Shown in pieces: positions 44,129 through 55,874 of a stretch of DNA of 64,000 nt (its first letter is position 1; every line of letters begins with the position of its first letter). The stretch comes from Lolium rigidum (taxonomy: Eukaryota > Streptophyta > Magnoliopsida > Poales > Poaceae), in assembly GCF_022539505.1 (NCBI RefSeq), contig NC_061508.1:63559754-63623753 (forward strand). The letters run 5' to 3'. The notes under the pieces were generated by a model, which did no database searches, was not told the DNA's origin, and worked only from the letters and a program-made list of their open reading frames with translations. Both the position numbers and the translations under genes were made by a program.

Positions 44129-45162
44129 AGAGAATACTTTAGTTACTTGTATCCAAGAATGAAACTCCTCTCTATCATGAAACCCCACGATGCGGCCTAT
44201 TTGAACTTGGTGCCACTTGGCATTTCGTTTATCATAGAGGCGCGTAGCGAAAACGTGTCCAAGAAAGAGGCCGCCACTTGCCTCAGCTGTACACTTGTCT
44301 CGCACGCATCCGCTGTGTTGACGAGATCTTTCTCAATGCTCGTACTCGAGAGAGAAAAACGCAACGCAACTGCACGTACTGCCTTGATGTTTGGGACAAA
44401 GTTTTCCTTTTTTTGTCCAAAAAAAAAGTGCAACATGGACATCCTTCCCAAAGCAAAGAACGGAGGAGGAGGCCCGGGTTGAGAAGGGCATGGGCCAGCA
44501 GCGACAAGCCCATCGCCACACAGAAATGGGCCTGCCGTGTGGGTGCGTAGACGCTGGGTCCACTTTTTTCTTTTTTATGGAACTCGATGCCACCAAGCCA
44601 GAGAGGGCGGGCTGCATGGGGCATAGTTACGCGTCGCATGTCGACCCGATCGGATTGGCCCGTTCTCATCTAACGGCGAGTATTCCATCCTTAGAGCTTT
44701 GGCCAACTCCCCTGCTTATTATATCATCGTTATCCTCCTAGCTCGATGTGCTTAATCAAACCACATTCCTCGGTTCCCCACGTCCCTGATGGAAAATCCT
44801 CATTCCCCAACACGGCCACACGCCATAGCTTTGACCTGTTTGACCTTAGATCCATCGCCGATCTATTTGACCGGTCAAATCTCAGCCGCCACCAGTGGCA
44901 AACCTGGGGATTTTACCGTACAAACTGCATGGAACAGCGGTGCGGACATAGTATCTCTACATGATATAACGCAGATTAATCGAGTTTTTGGGACCAGGGT
45001 CAAATGGCGGGCTGATCGATCTCATAGAGCTAGGGATGGCATCCGGAAGATATGGGTACACGGTGGAGACACTCATACCTGTATCAGTTACCTCCGGCTT
45101 TGTTACCCGTCATTCGCACGCATACCTACTAACGGGTATAAAATTTTTCCCATACCTCATAA
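44129..45162. other. Unassigned flank of the solo LTR
   Basis: No recognised gene. 45028-45060 'agggatggcatccggaagatatgggtac' resembles a hAT left end (agggatggca), and related 'gggt-atgggtac' motifs recur at 49712 and 50035 on the far side of the solo LTR. The LTR may therefore have landed in an old hAT-type element. Weak. Confidence 0.3.
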
Positions 45163-45167
45163 ATAGG

Positions 45168-48100
45168 TGTGGTGACCCTGCATACCACTGCATGTTGTAG
45201 TATGCCAGTCGTTGATATAACATTCACGAAGTACCATTCCGCAAATATTACATCCCTCAGAGTAGTACAACAGAACATAGCAGGGTCCATAACTCATTCA
45301 TACATTATTACAAACCAAAAGTACATGTCAACTTGGAGCTCCTCCTGGGTCCGAAGAGGTTTACTCCTGGGTTCGAGGTGAACCCCTCTAAACTTACAAT
45401 ATAGGAGTTTCACTAGACTTAACATTTATTCTCTCGAGCAGACTAAGTATTAAGAGTTCGCGCTCGCTCGACTTCTACTACTAATGCTGGGTACTTCTAG
45501 GCTTGGTCTCCTCCGAAAGCCTCCCCGGTTCCGTAGACTATGAGGTAGTCTACACCTTCAATACCTCCAGAGAGGTCTGGTTCTTCATAGCCGATGAAGT
45601 TGGCTCCTTCAGGGTTGTTGTTGTCCTCCTCCAGATGATCCAGACAGTCTAAGCAGGGGATTTAAGAGTGGTATGAGTACGAGCGTACTCAACAAGTTCA
45701 TATTAGGAAAGAGGTGTTTAATGCACTAACTACGATACCAGACCAGAAAGTCTGATACCATGCAGGTTTTGATAACCATTTCTTCAAAAGGTTGTTTTTA
45801 TTCAGAAGAACTATGTCCGTCAGCCTTCACCGGTTTACTAGAACTTCATGGAGTTCCTTTCCGGCAGCGTTCGCAGATTCCAAATCCCGGAACAAGGAGT
45901 GAGCGGTCACGATTCGTTACACTCGCAGAGGTGTGTTGCTTTACCCATAAGAGATCTTAACCTTGGTGCCAACCGGGCAGCTTTCCCGTCCACACTTCCT
46001 TTGGTGTGAGGCCCGGTATAAGGTCCTAGTCAATCATGTTCCTCCGCTACCTCGAACACCCACCCTTTGTTGCATGCCCCGACCACGGGTCCTCGCCGGT
46101 CCCATTATTCCCGTAATTTCGAGGTGGACCCCGGCCACGACGACGAGTCTGGGATCGAACCAAACTCCTTCGCCGGTAGCCGCAACCCATCATAGACCGC
46201 ATTACCGTGGGGAATTAGAATGGGATCCCCACCCTCCGGTTGTTCCGCAAGACACAAGCCGCTACGGTAAGCATTGCATTACCGTGGGGAATTAGAATGG
46301 GCTCCCCACCCTCCGGTTGTTCCGCGCGTACACAAGCTGCTACGGTAAGCGCATCCGTTGATGAACGAGAGGTGGAAACACTTTTGACTACTCCGTCCCA
46401 CTCCGGATCTTATGGTTAACACGGGTATTACGGCACAAGAATTACTGGACGACATTTGTTGTTTAATCCTAGATGGATATAAACCCTTGCAATGGAACCT
46501 CCACCATATCAACACATACCATGGTTCCATTGCCCACCACATAGTCATATTCATAGTTATGAAAATAGTGGTTTTGCTTTTTATGCAATAATGATAAACA
46601 TAGTACTTTGCAAGTAATTTGGTAAAAATACTCAAATGACATGAGCAAGCGATGAACTTGCTCGAACACCGCAAAGTGTTGCAGGTTGGATGGTGTGGAC
46701 TGACCCTTGTCCTCTTGTTCTGAAAAATAGCATCATTGTCCGATAAGGGCAATGGTTAAAGAAGCAATTATGCATGATTCCAGTTTTAGGGTTTGTTCCC
46801 CCCTTTCCCGGTGTTTACTATTTTTAAGTAGAAGGTTTATACTAAGAATAATTTGGGAATACTTGTTTAGGAAAAATACAACCTTGATATGTTGTCAAGG
46901 TGTTTTTAAAGTCCAAATATATTAATGGACTTAATTTTTTATTATAGAAAATAATATGTGTGATTAAAATGATTAATTAAATCATCATATTAAGATTTAT
47001 TCTTGATTATCTTCAAAAATTCTCTTTCATATTTTATTTAGATAGGGAATTTTATGCTGATCAATTATCATATTTTTAATTATTTTTTTAGAGCTAGGAA
47101 ACATTTATTGTGTATTTTCAAAGTTTCTGCATTTATAAAAGATTGTGAAATGGCAAAAATGCCCCTGGGCCCACCTGTCGGTGTAACCCAGTGGGGTTAG
47201 GTCGACCGACCCACCTGGTCCGGCTCGACCAGCCTCACTCCTCTCTCTCTCTCTCTCTCTCGCGCGCGTGCTCGAACCCTAACCCTAATCCCTCTTTGGC
47301 GATTCGCGTCGCCACCGCCGTCGCCGCTCGATTCCGGCGAGCTCCGCCGGAACTGGCCCCGCCATGATGCGCAATCGACGCGCCTCACGACGGCGGTCCT
47401 CTTCATCCGCGTCGATCCGGAGGGGTGTTGCTCCAGCTCGTCTTCGACCACCCTTGCGGCGGCTAGGGTTACGGAATCGTGGTGATCCCGCTGCTCACTG
47501 GGCTCCAGGCGCGGTGGCGCCGCCGTGGGCCTCGCCACGGTGGTGTGGGGCGTTACGGCGCTTGTCGGCGCATGGCCTTGCCTGGCCAGGTGCTACCGAG
47601 CACTCGGCGCGCGCCGCCGTGGCCGACATGGCCGCATCTGCTCGTCTGCTTGCCCCGGGTATGTGCGCCACCTCCTGCTCTCTCTTCTTTGCGTGTTCTA
47701 CTCCTTCCCTTCCTCTTCTCCGTCTAGCTCGATCTCGGCTTGCCGTGCCTCATAGAGGTGCGGCCATGCCGTGATGCTGCTGCTGTTCTGCTAGGTGCTG
47801 TTTTGCTTCTTCGCTAACCTACTTGGGTTCTCTGTACTAGCCGTGGTGCTAGCCCTACTTGCTTGTGCCTGTGTTGCTTTGTCTTTGCTGTTCTTGCTCA
47901 GTTGCTTGCTGATGCGACTTATAAATTATTGCTCCTGAGCATGATGTGGTGCTCTGTGTGATCTAGTGATTCCTGCAGATTCTCTGTATAAAATCCCTTT
48001 CCTATATGTGTCATAGATTGCTCCTGGCTTGATCATCCTGTGATGATCTTTGCCTTTGGCAAGTGCTAGTGCTCTGGACATAATTATGGAGTTCTATTCA

Positions 48101-49227
48101 TTTATCTGTGATGCAATTGTTCAATTATTTGATTCATACTTGATGCCAGTAATACCTTAGCATGCCCTGGCATGCTCTAGCAGGCTTCTGATGATCATAT
48201 GATCATCAGTTGCTTGCAAGAACTCGCTGTGTTGTGTCCGTGTCTCATGCTACACAACCTTGTGATGTGTGTATGTCACACAGGTTTGCTCTGGTGTGTG
48301 CTGATGCTGATTTAAACAACTGTTGTTGCTTGCTGTGGTTCATTGGATCACTGCAAAGCCCTGGTGCATCAATTGCTTGTCTGTTTCATTTATCTGTTTA
48401 TCCTTGCTTGATTATATAGATAAATGATGTGAACTGTGATTCAGTGATGATCATTTCAATGAATTTATTAGGGCTCTATGGATGCCAACCACTGGTTGGG
48501 TACCATAGCCCACTACTGAACCTATCTGGTGATGATGTGGTAGTTCTAAGTGTTGGCTTGTGGGTTGAGGTAGCCCTGGCAGCATCGTGATGTCTTGCCA
48601 AGGGTAGCTCCCCCTCTGTGGCTTGTTGTGGCTTGGTGGATAAATCTCTGGGCAATCCATGTTGGATTTCCAGTGCTCTTTGCTGTTGACAAACTAGAAT
48701 AGGCACAAGTGCCTATCTATCTGATGGTTAGCAAACCATGTAGTGCTAGGTGAGTTGGGTAGGCTAGCTGTGAACCTATCCCCTGCTGGAGGCTTTGGTT
48801 TACCCCAGTGTTAATACAGTGGGTTTGACCATTTCTTCCCTGGGATGATTTCTTCTGGCTTAAATCCCCTTTTGCCAGCATCAAATGGTTTGATCACCAA
48901 ATGATGATTCACACAGGGTAACCATACCCTCTGGCTTGTGTATGTGTTATGCACATGCTTATTTATGAGCAAAACAGAGTTTTGCTCAGGTTAATCTTGT
49001 TTATACCTCACTCCAGCTCCTAGATGATTTGTTGGTGTAGAGGTTTTGCTTCTGTGTGGTTCTTGTGGCTGATTTACTTGCCCTGCTCCTCCTGGTGCTT
49101 GATGCCTCTTGGTNNNNNNNNNNNNNNNNNNNNNNNNNNNNNNNNNNNNNNNNNNNNNNNNNNNNNNNNNNNNNNNNNNNNNNNNNNNNNNNNNNNNNNN
49201 NNNNNNNNNNNNNCCTGGGACATTACA
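45168..49227 (-). mobile_element. Solo LTR, about 4 kb, with 5-bp target duplication ATAGG
   Basis: Begins TGTGGTGACCC and ends GGGACATTACA (TGT...ACA ends). It is flanked by exact ATAGG at 45163-45167 and 49228-49232. There is no internal domain, primer site or polypurine tract, so this is a single LTR left by LTR-LTR recombination. Termini and 3'-tail-like composition suggest transcription on the minus strand, with 'TGTAATGTCCC' as the 5' end, as in long-LTR (LARD-type) grass elements. Internal features: a direct repeat of about 80 bp ('attaccgtggggaattagaatggg' at 46202 and 46280), a CT tract at 47238-47263, and a GC-rich block at 47270-47780 with incidental open frames. The true length is uncertain because of the N gap. 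Confidence 0.8.
49114..49213. other. Assembly gap (100 N)
   Basis: Exactly 100 N's, the conventional placeholder for a gap of unknown size, 14 bases before the right end of the solo LTR. Confidence 1.
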
Positions 49228-49232
49228 ATAGG

Positions 49233-50910
49233 TAACCGTGGGTACATATGTTTACAACATATTAAGTTGAGCAAAAAATAGTTGTACACAAAAAATCCAT
49301 AATTTAGAAATAACAACACATATTTATGAACAACACCATATTATAAACTATATCACTAGCACATAAACAACAACACATTAAAATGTGATCACATAAATAA
49401 GACATGGACCGTAGCAGTCATGGAAGAAAGGTGAAGCTATCCTAAGCAGGGACTTAATCCTAACTAATCCACCAGGGGCTGTGAAACTTGAGGCTAGACC
49501 TAGCTACATGGATACATGGTCAAGGAGTATTATGTATGTAAAAACATTATTGCGTAGTCCCTACTTGTGAAATTTTGGAGGGGTATATCGTTACGCTAGT
49601 ATGTACTTTATGATCCCATATATGTACCTAATGGGTATATGATATACTTCCATTTACAAAACCATATGTACTTTTTTTGTCACGTATCCTTACTTCTAGT
49701 GTGATTTGGGTAATGGGTACACGTTGAGTTATTGTGGATACGAACAAAAATAGTTTGTATACCAAGTGTAAAAATTTGTGGAGACGTGCCTTCCGGCTCT
49801 TTGTTGGTATTTCCAAATGTTGAATGCTTGCCCCTTTGACATAGTAAATGCATTTTCGTCTGCATCCACTCTTCAAATGGTAAAACTGATTATAGACTAA
49901 CAATGGAGATGATGAGATGACAAAACAGAGGAGTGTTGTAACTGAGCAATGGCAAGATTGAGCTTTCCATAGTCAAATGGCAAATCTAAGATCCGCGTTG
50001 GTCATAGTTGCAGGAACGATAAAAACCATTTGGGTGATGGGTACATGTCGAGCTAGTGTGGAACGGCGTGTGATCGATTATCGGGGCAGAGGAGGTCGGC
50101 CGGCTACGCATATATTTGCGAGATTTGGGGGTGAGATTGGGTTGTTGGAAATTTGGAATGGGGCCGAGCAAAAAAAAAACCCTCGTTTTTAAAAAACGCC
50201 TTTGGACTTGGGTTCATGCGGATTGCCGATTCTCATGTCGGAAATCATGCGCGCGTGCGCGTGATCCCCTGGAAAACTGGGCTGCGTTGGCTTGCCCCCT
50301 TGCCTGCTCCTGCTTTCCGTGTATCTATCGACCCGATCGTTCATCTCGTGACCACGATTTGTGGCGATGGGAATGCCTCGTATATCATCTTTGCTCGCTG
50401 CTGGACACGCACGGCGCGGAGCAACTGAACAAGACGATCGAATAGGTGACGCGGGGCGGACGTGGATGTACCTAGGCGTTGGTACTTGTTGCCTATGTCG
50501 TCTAGGCCAGGCAGACAAGATCGCGCGATCTCGGCCAACATTCTTCGGCGTCAGTGCGGTGGGTTCACGTCTAATCCAAGCTTTGATTACCATGAAGGTA
50601 GCCCTCAACTTCACGAACGGCGTCTGCTGGGAAGAGCGACGTGTTCAGATTCAGTCCCTTCAAATGCTTCCGCGCGTACAGACAAGGTGTAAACAAGGAG
50701 GAATAATATCTTGTACGTACCTTATCCTTGTCGCAGACTCGAGCTGTGTAGCTGTAGACGCACATGTGACGGGGAACCACGTCGGCAACCATGTGTCAGC
50801 TCAACTTGAGATACACGATAAATACCACGGCTGAGCTCAGGGTACCCCTTGTTATTCAAGAGAAAAGGAGCAGACCACTTGCAAAATTCGAGCCCATTTG
50901 GAGAAGATGT
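49233..50910. other. Unassigned
   Basis: No gene recognised. 50090-50700 is moderately GC-rich with open frames on both strands but no protein pattern. It may be sequence downstream of the fructokinase exon. Confidence 0.3.
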
Positions 50911-51250
50911 TGTTGGGAAAACTGAACCCACGTACGAGTATGTTGGGAAAACTGAACCCACTAGCGAAGAGAACCGGCTTCAGTACACCTCCTCCCAACC
51001 TTCAGATAAATGCAGGTAAAAAAAAACCTTAAGATAAATGCGGTAAAAGCATATACAAGTATACAACCATAGCAAGTCAGCAAGTAGTAGCTGTCCGGCT
51101 CAGTATCCCATTTGAGCAAAACTGAGCCCACTTTGGAAAACAACCACCTTCATTACACGTTCTCCCAACTCCCAACCTTCAGATAACTGCTGTAAAATTT
51201 TACAACCACAGCAAGTAGCCAAGTAGCAGCTCTCGGGCTCAACAACCCCA
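50911..51250. repeat. Tandem repeats downstream of the fructokinase exon
   Basis: A short direct repeat 'tgttgggaaaactgaaccca' (50911 and 50940). Around it a longer one of about 150-170 bp: 50940-51107 versus 51108-51250, sharing 'aaaactga(a/g)cccact', 'ctcccaaccttcagataa(a/c)tgc', 'acaaccat/acaagcaagta' and 'ggctca'. It lies in the probable 3' region of the gene. Confidence 0.6.
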
Positions 51251-51439
51251 AAGTTTGCAACCGCAAATCGCATCTTGCATCTTATTTGGTTGGCCGGTAA
51301 CCTGTGTCAGGCCAGCAAGGCCCCAAGCAGTGTAAACCAATTCGCACGGCAGAGATTAAACCTATTCTAGCAACATGGTGCTCCACAGGCCACGCCAATT
51401 TACACGACAAACAAGGTGAGCGCCCCGTGCCTGGCTTAC

Positions 51440-51574
51440 TTAAGCAACAACGTTGGCCAGGGCGTCAGCCACTTGCTGCGGGGTGGGCATCGCGGGAATC
51501 GCTCCTCTTTCTGTCACGGTGAGAGCTCCACAGATGTTTGCAAACTTCAGGGCTTCTCTCAGCCGAGCTTCATC
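51440..51574 (-). CDS. Fructokinase, terminal exon only
   Basis: Minus-strand exon of 44 codons plus TAA, entered through an AG acceptor (51576-51575, preceded by a pyrimidine-poor but readable 'ctgaacag'). It reads [18 protein letters not shown], then '[12 protein letters not shown]' and '[11 protein letters not shown]'. This is the C-terminus of pfkB-family plant fructokinases, where 'EALKFANACGAI...KGAIPALP' is standard. The catalytic DTTGAGDAF motif and substrate residues would be in upstream exons, expected at higher coordinates, but none is found between 51575 and 52307, and 52308-64000 is transposons. Either the intron has been expanded by the transposon nest and the gene continues beyond the window, or this is a severed relic. 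The exon itself is intact. Confidence 0.8.
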   Translation of the reverse strand, partial: DEARLREALKFANICGALTVTERGAIPAMPTPQQVADALANVVA

Positions 51575-52307
51575 CTGTTCAGGCCAGCAACAGCAAAGTA
51601 AGCAGAGCAATCAATCACACAGCCACCTTTCCGACTGGTGTTGCAGTTGCAGAGTTGCAGAGAGGTAATAGTAGTAGGTTAGCTTGAAAATTAGTGCCAT
51701 CACAAGAACATGAATTATACTTGTTTTTTGTATTATTTAGACTGTGATACATATGGGGTGCTGCTGAATAGTTCCCAAAACTTCAGATTTACACATTTAC
51801 GGTGGATGCATGGAATAGGGCACATTCTTTCCTAGACTTCGCGGAGATGGTCATGTGTGTTGTAGCTTCATTTATTAACCTATCATGTCCACGCATGATA
51901 CAAGATTACAAATACTTGCAAATAAGTGTGTCTACGAAATAACGTGTTGGCCAAGCAAGGGGTTAATGAAACCAAAAAATCCAAGAGAATAGTATTAGAG
52001 AAATGATCATGCTGTCCATATTGTTGATAGCTCAGCCAGTAAGGAATGGTAGTTATTATGCATTTTAACCACACACACATTGGAGATATAAATGAGAGCA
52101 AACAACAGAAAGCATCTTTAATGTGGAGTGCTCGCTTTATGTTTTAGAACAAGTTGCATAGAGTGTGCCTTATAATTGGAAATGGAGGGATTATGTACCA
52201 GGAAAATCAATAGCACAGTATTAATGATTTTAATGCTATTTTAGAGCGAACTATTTTATTGGAAGATCAAATTGACGCTGTTATTCCAGATATTTGTGGT
52301 ATGACAA
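51575..52307. other. Probable fructokinase intron sequence, no exon found
   Basis: AT-rich, with no open frame resembling pfkB sequence. 52160-52196 ('gtgtgccttataattggaaatggaggga') looks like the right end of a Stowaway MITE without a clear partner. Confidence 0.4.
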
Positions 52308-52616
52308 TGTTATGACCGGTATTAGTTATGTTAGGAGGGGGCCCAACCATGGGCCCAACTAGGGGCTTAGCCCATTATCAGTTTAGGGTTTAGCTCTTTA
52401 TATATCAGATGTAACGATGCAAAACAAGCAAGCAATAATCAGATTCATTATTGCCGACTCCCTGAGGAGTCGGTCTTCCAAACCTAGCCGCCGCCTTCCT
52501 CTTCTCCGCGCGCACGACGGCGCCCAGCCGCCGGCGTCCGCCGCCTCGTCCGCACACCGCTTCCTCCTTCCCCTACAAACTACGTCCTAGGCCCGGTAGA
52601 GCTGTTGGTTCTACCA
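52308..52616 (+). repeat. Short 5' LTR of a Ty3/gypsy-type element
   Basis: Proposed limits TGTTATGACC ... GGTTCTACCA (imperfect inverted ends). A TATA-like 'tttatatat' at 52392 is followed by a leader rich in C. The right limit is set by the primer site. The left limit could instead be 52329 (TGTTAGGAGG). Confidence 0.6.
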
Positions 52617-52618
52617 AT

Positions 52619-52630
52619 TTGGTATCAGCT
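52619..52630 (+). promoter_or_regulatory. Primer-binding site (initiator tRNA-Met type)
   Basis: TTGGTATCAGCT two bases after the LTR, matching the TGGTATCAGAGC consensus in its first nine to ten bases. Confidence 0.7.
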
Positions 52631-52645
52631 AGCTCGGCTGCGATC

Positions 52646-54000
52646 ATGTCGTCTCCGCCGCCCACCACCACATCGTCCGCGCCTCCGCCCGTTCCATCGG
52701 CCGCCGCCACCACGGCGGGTTCTCCAGCGGCCACCACGACGGCGGGCTCCGCCGCGCCGGCGCCCGTCCTCTACACGCCCGAGCACATGAGCGGGGTCGT
52801 CAACGACCTCGTCACCGCGGTTCAAGGCATCCGCCTCTTCTTGATCGGCTCCCAGGGGCCCCCGACGCCGCCGCAGCCGGCCATCTTCTCCGTGCCGGCG
52901 CCCGCACCATGGGTTCCGTCCTTCACGGGCGTCCCGCTGCAGCCTCCGCCGGCGCCGGCCCAGCCCTGGCCGCAGTGGCCACCGTCCGCCCCCGCCAGCC
53001 CAAGCGCCGCAGCAACGGGGGGCGTCCCCATCCACCAGATCCGCTTTCCCCCGTCGCCGTCTCCGCTGCCGGCGTGGCTCGCCGCATCGTCGACTCAGCC
53101 GGTCTCCACCACCGTTACCGACCCGCCGATGCCGTCCCTCCCGGGCACCGCCCCCGGGGGGTATGCACGCCCCCATGAGGCGCGCCCCGACGCGCACGGC
53201 CCCGGCGGGGTGACACAGCCACCGCCCCGCTACACCAAGGTCGACTTCGCCACCTACGATGGGTCGGAGGACCCCCTGAACTGGCTTAGCCAGTGCGAGC
53301 AGTTCTTCCGCGGGCAGCGCACCCTGGCATCGGAGCGCACCTGGCTTGCCTCCTATCACCTCCGGGCGCCGCCCGAACGTGGTACTACTCCCTCGAGCAA
53401 GACGAGGGCGGCATGCCTCCTCGGGACCGTTTTCGGGAGCTATGCCTCCTTCGCTTCGGTCCGCCGATCCGTGGGAGCCGCCTCGCGGAGCCGGGCGCCT
53501 CCCTTCACGTCCACGGTGCGGGACTTCGCCGATCGCTTCGGGCACTCGCTCGCCACGTTCCGGGTGTCACGGGGCAACAGCCGCGCGGAGCTCTTCGTCG
53601 GCGGACTCCCGGATCACATACGAGTGGACGTGGAACTCCAGGCCCCCCACGACCTGCAGACGGCGATGCACTACGCTCGGGCGTACGAGCGTCGGGCCCA
53701 GGCGCTGCAGCCGCCTCCCCCGAGTCGCGGTCCCCGGCCACCCGCCCGCCCCCCGCCGGCCGCAGCGCCGGCCACGCGGCCAGCACCGGCCGCTCCCGCA
53801 GCGACGCAGCGTACCTTTCGGCGCCTCGCCCCGGCGGAGCGGTTGGAGAGCCGTCGCCTCGGCTCCGTGCTTTAACTCGCGACGAGCCCTACGCGCGGGT
53901 CACATCTGCCCGCGCCTCTTCTACTTGGAGACGGTAGACGACGGCGACGCGGACACAGGCGTCGACACAGCGACGGACACCGCCCTCGACACCGCACCGG
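52646..54000 (+). pseudogene. Ty3/gypsy gag, frameshifted and truncated
   Basis: ATG 52646 opens a Pro/Ala-rich N-terminus. The retrotransposon gag core begins near 53240 with 'KVDFATYDGSEDPLNWLSQC', then 'FFRGQRTLASERTWLASYHL'. The next block ('TWYYSLEQDEGG', 'RFRELCLLRFGPPIRGS') is in another frame (about 53370-53510), and the first frame resumes with 'RDFADRFGHSLATFRVS' and 'ELFVGGLPDHIRVDVELQ'. Two compensating frameshifts are therefore present. The CCHC knuckle, protease, RT and integrase are missing. The element is cut at 54000 by the long-LTR element, and its right part must lie beyond the window. Confidence 0.8.
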
Positions 54001-55709
54001 TGATACGTCTCCAACGTATCTATAATTTCTTATGTTCCATGCCACATTATTGATGATATCTACATGTTTTATGCATACTTTATGTCATATTTATGCGTTT
54101 TCCGGAACTAACCTATTGACGAGATGCCGAAGTGCCGGCTCCTATTTTCTGCTGTTTTTGGTTTCAGAAATCCTAGTAAGGAAATATTCTCGGAATCGGA
54201 CGAAATCAACGCCCAGTACCCTATTTTCACCTGAAGCTTCCAGAACACCCGAGGGCCACCAGAGGGGGGCCACAGGGGCCCCACACACTAAGGCGGCGCG
54301 GCCTGAGGGGGGGCGCGCCGGCCTGGTGTCTGGCCCCACCAGGGCCCCTCCGAGGCTCCCCTTTCGCCTATATAAGCTCCCTGACCTAAAACCCCGAGAG
54401 GAATAAGCCACGGTACGAGAAAAGTTCCAGAGCCGCCGCCATCGCGAAGCCAAGATCTGGGGGACAGGAGTCTCTGTTCCGGCACGCCGCCGGACGGGGA
54501 AGTGCCCCCGAAGGCTTCTCCATCGACACCACCGCCATCTTCATCACCGCTGCTTGTCTCCCATGAGGAGGAGTAGTTCTCCATCGAGGCTCGAGGGCTG
54601 TACCGGTAGCTATGTGGTTAATCTCTCTCCTATGTACTTCAATACAATAATCTCATGAGCTGCCTTACATGATTGAGATTCATATGATGATGCTTGTAAT
54701 CTAGATGTCATTATGCTAGTCAAGTGGGTTTTACTTACGTGATCTCCGGAGACTCCTTGTCCCACGTGTGTAAAGGTGACAAGTGTGTGCACCGTGTGGG
54801 TCTCTTAGGCTATATTTCACGGAATACTTATTCACCGTTATGAATGGCATAGTGAAGTGCTTATTTATATCCCTTTATGATTGCAATGTGCTTTGTATCG
54901 CTACTAGTCTATGTGCTACTCATGTGATGTTATTAAAGTAGTATATTCCTCCTGCATGATGTAATGGTGACAGTGTGTGCATTGTGTAGTTCTTGTCGTA
55001 GATTATGATCATAATCTCTTGTAGGTTATGGAGTTGATTATCGCTATGATAGTATTGATGTGATCTATGCCTCCTTCATAGTGTGATGGTGACCAGTGTG
55101 CATGCTATGTTAGTACTTGGTCTATTTTGCAAAGATCTATTATGCTCTAAGGTTACTTAAACATGAATATCGAATGTTGTGGAGCTTGTTAACTCCGGCA
55201 TTGAGGGTTCGTGTAATCCTACACAATCAGTGGTGTTCATCATCCAACAAGAGTATATGTAGCACAAAGGAAAGATAACTTATTTATTATGTGATCAATG
55301 TTGAGAGTGTCCACTAGTGAAAGTATGATCCCTAGACCTTGTTTCCACCACAAAGAATTGCTTCCTACGCCGACAAGCTATTTTCTCGGCGCCGCTTGTT
55401 TACTCGTTTTACCGCATCTTTACTTTCTCGCAATATTACCACCATCTATACCACCTGTGTTTTACTATCTCTTCGCCGAACTAGTGCACCTATACATCCG
55501 ACAAGTGTATTAGGTGTGTTGGGGACACAAGAGACTTCTTGTATCGTGATTGCGGTGGTTGCTTGAGAGGGATATCTTTGACCTCTTCCTCCCTGAGTTC
55601 GATAAACCTTGGGTGATCCACTTAAGGGAAAACTTGCTGCTGTTCTACAAACCTCTCGCTCTTGGAGGCCCAACACCGTCTACAAGAATAGAAGCACCCG
55701 TAGACATCA
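54001..55709 (+). repeat. 5' LTR of the long-LTR element
   Basis: 1709 bp from TGATACGTCTCC to GACATCA (TGAT/ATCA inverted ends). The preceding ACCGG (53996-54000) is the expected 5-bp target duplication; its partner is outside the window. A TATA signal CTATATAAG is at 54368-54376. It aligns throughout with 62403-64000, except that about 80 bp at 54592-54671 are absent from the 3' copy. Confidence 0.92.
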
Positions 55710-55719
55710 AGCTATTTTT

Positions 55720-55738
55720 CAGGCGCCGTTGCTCGGGA
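55720..55738 (+). promoter_or_regulatory. Primer-binding site, tRNA-Asp type
   Basis: AGGCGCCGTTGCTCGGGA, 16 of 18 matches to the complement of the plant tRNA-Asp 3' end (TGGCGCCGTTGCCGGGGA), ten bases after the LTR. A second partial copy ('ccggcgccgttg') lies at 55789-55800. Confidence 0.75.
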
Positions 55739-55874
55739 GGAAAGGTAAAAGGTACTCACACTCCGGATCTCGGCTACTAAGCTATTTTCCGGCGCCGTTG
55801 TAAGTACTCGAAGCTATTTCCTTTAGATCCCGCAATTGCATCTTTTGGTTTCTTGTTTACACTAGTTAGGCATA

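Noticed and set aside
46136..46160. Sequence reading GGTTCGATCCCAG on the minus strand, like a tRNA T-arm
   Set aside because: No acceptor stem, anticodon arm or D-arm around it; it is inside the solo LTR.
47364..47774. 136-codon Arg/Ala-rich plus-strand frame in the solo LTR
   Set aside because: GC-rich block with open frames in all phases and no family motif.
52625..53545. 306-codon minus-strand frame across the gag region
   Set aside because: GC-driven antisense of the gag pseudogene; Gly/Arg-rich composition only.
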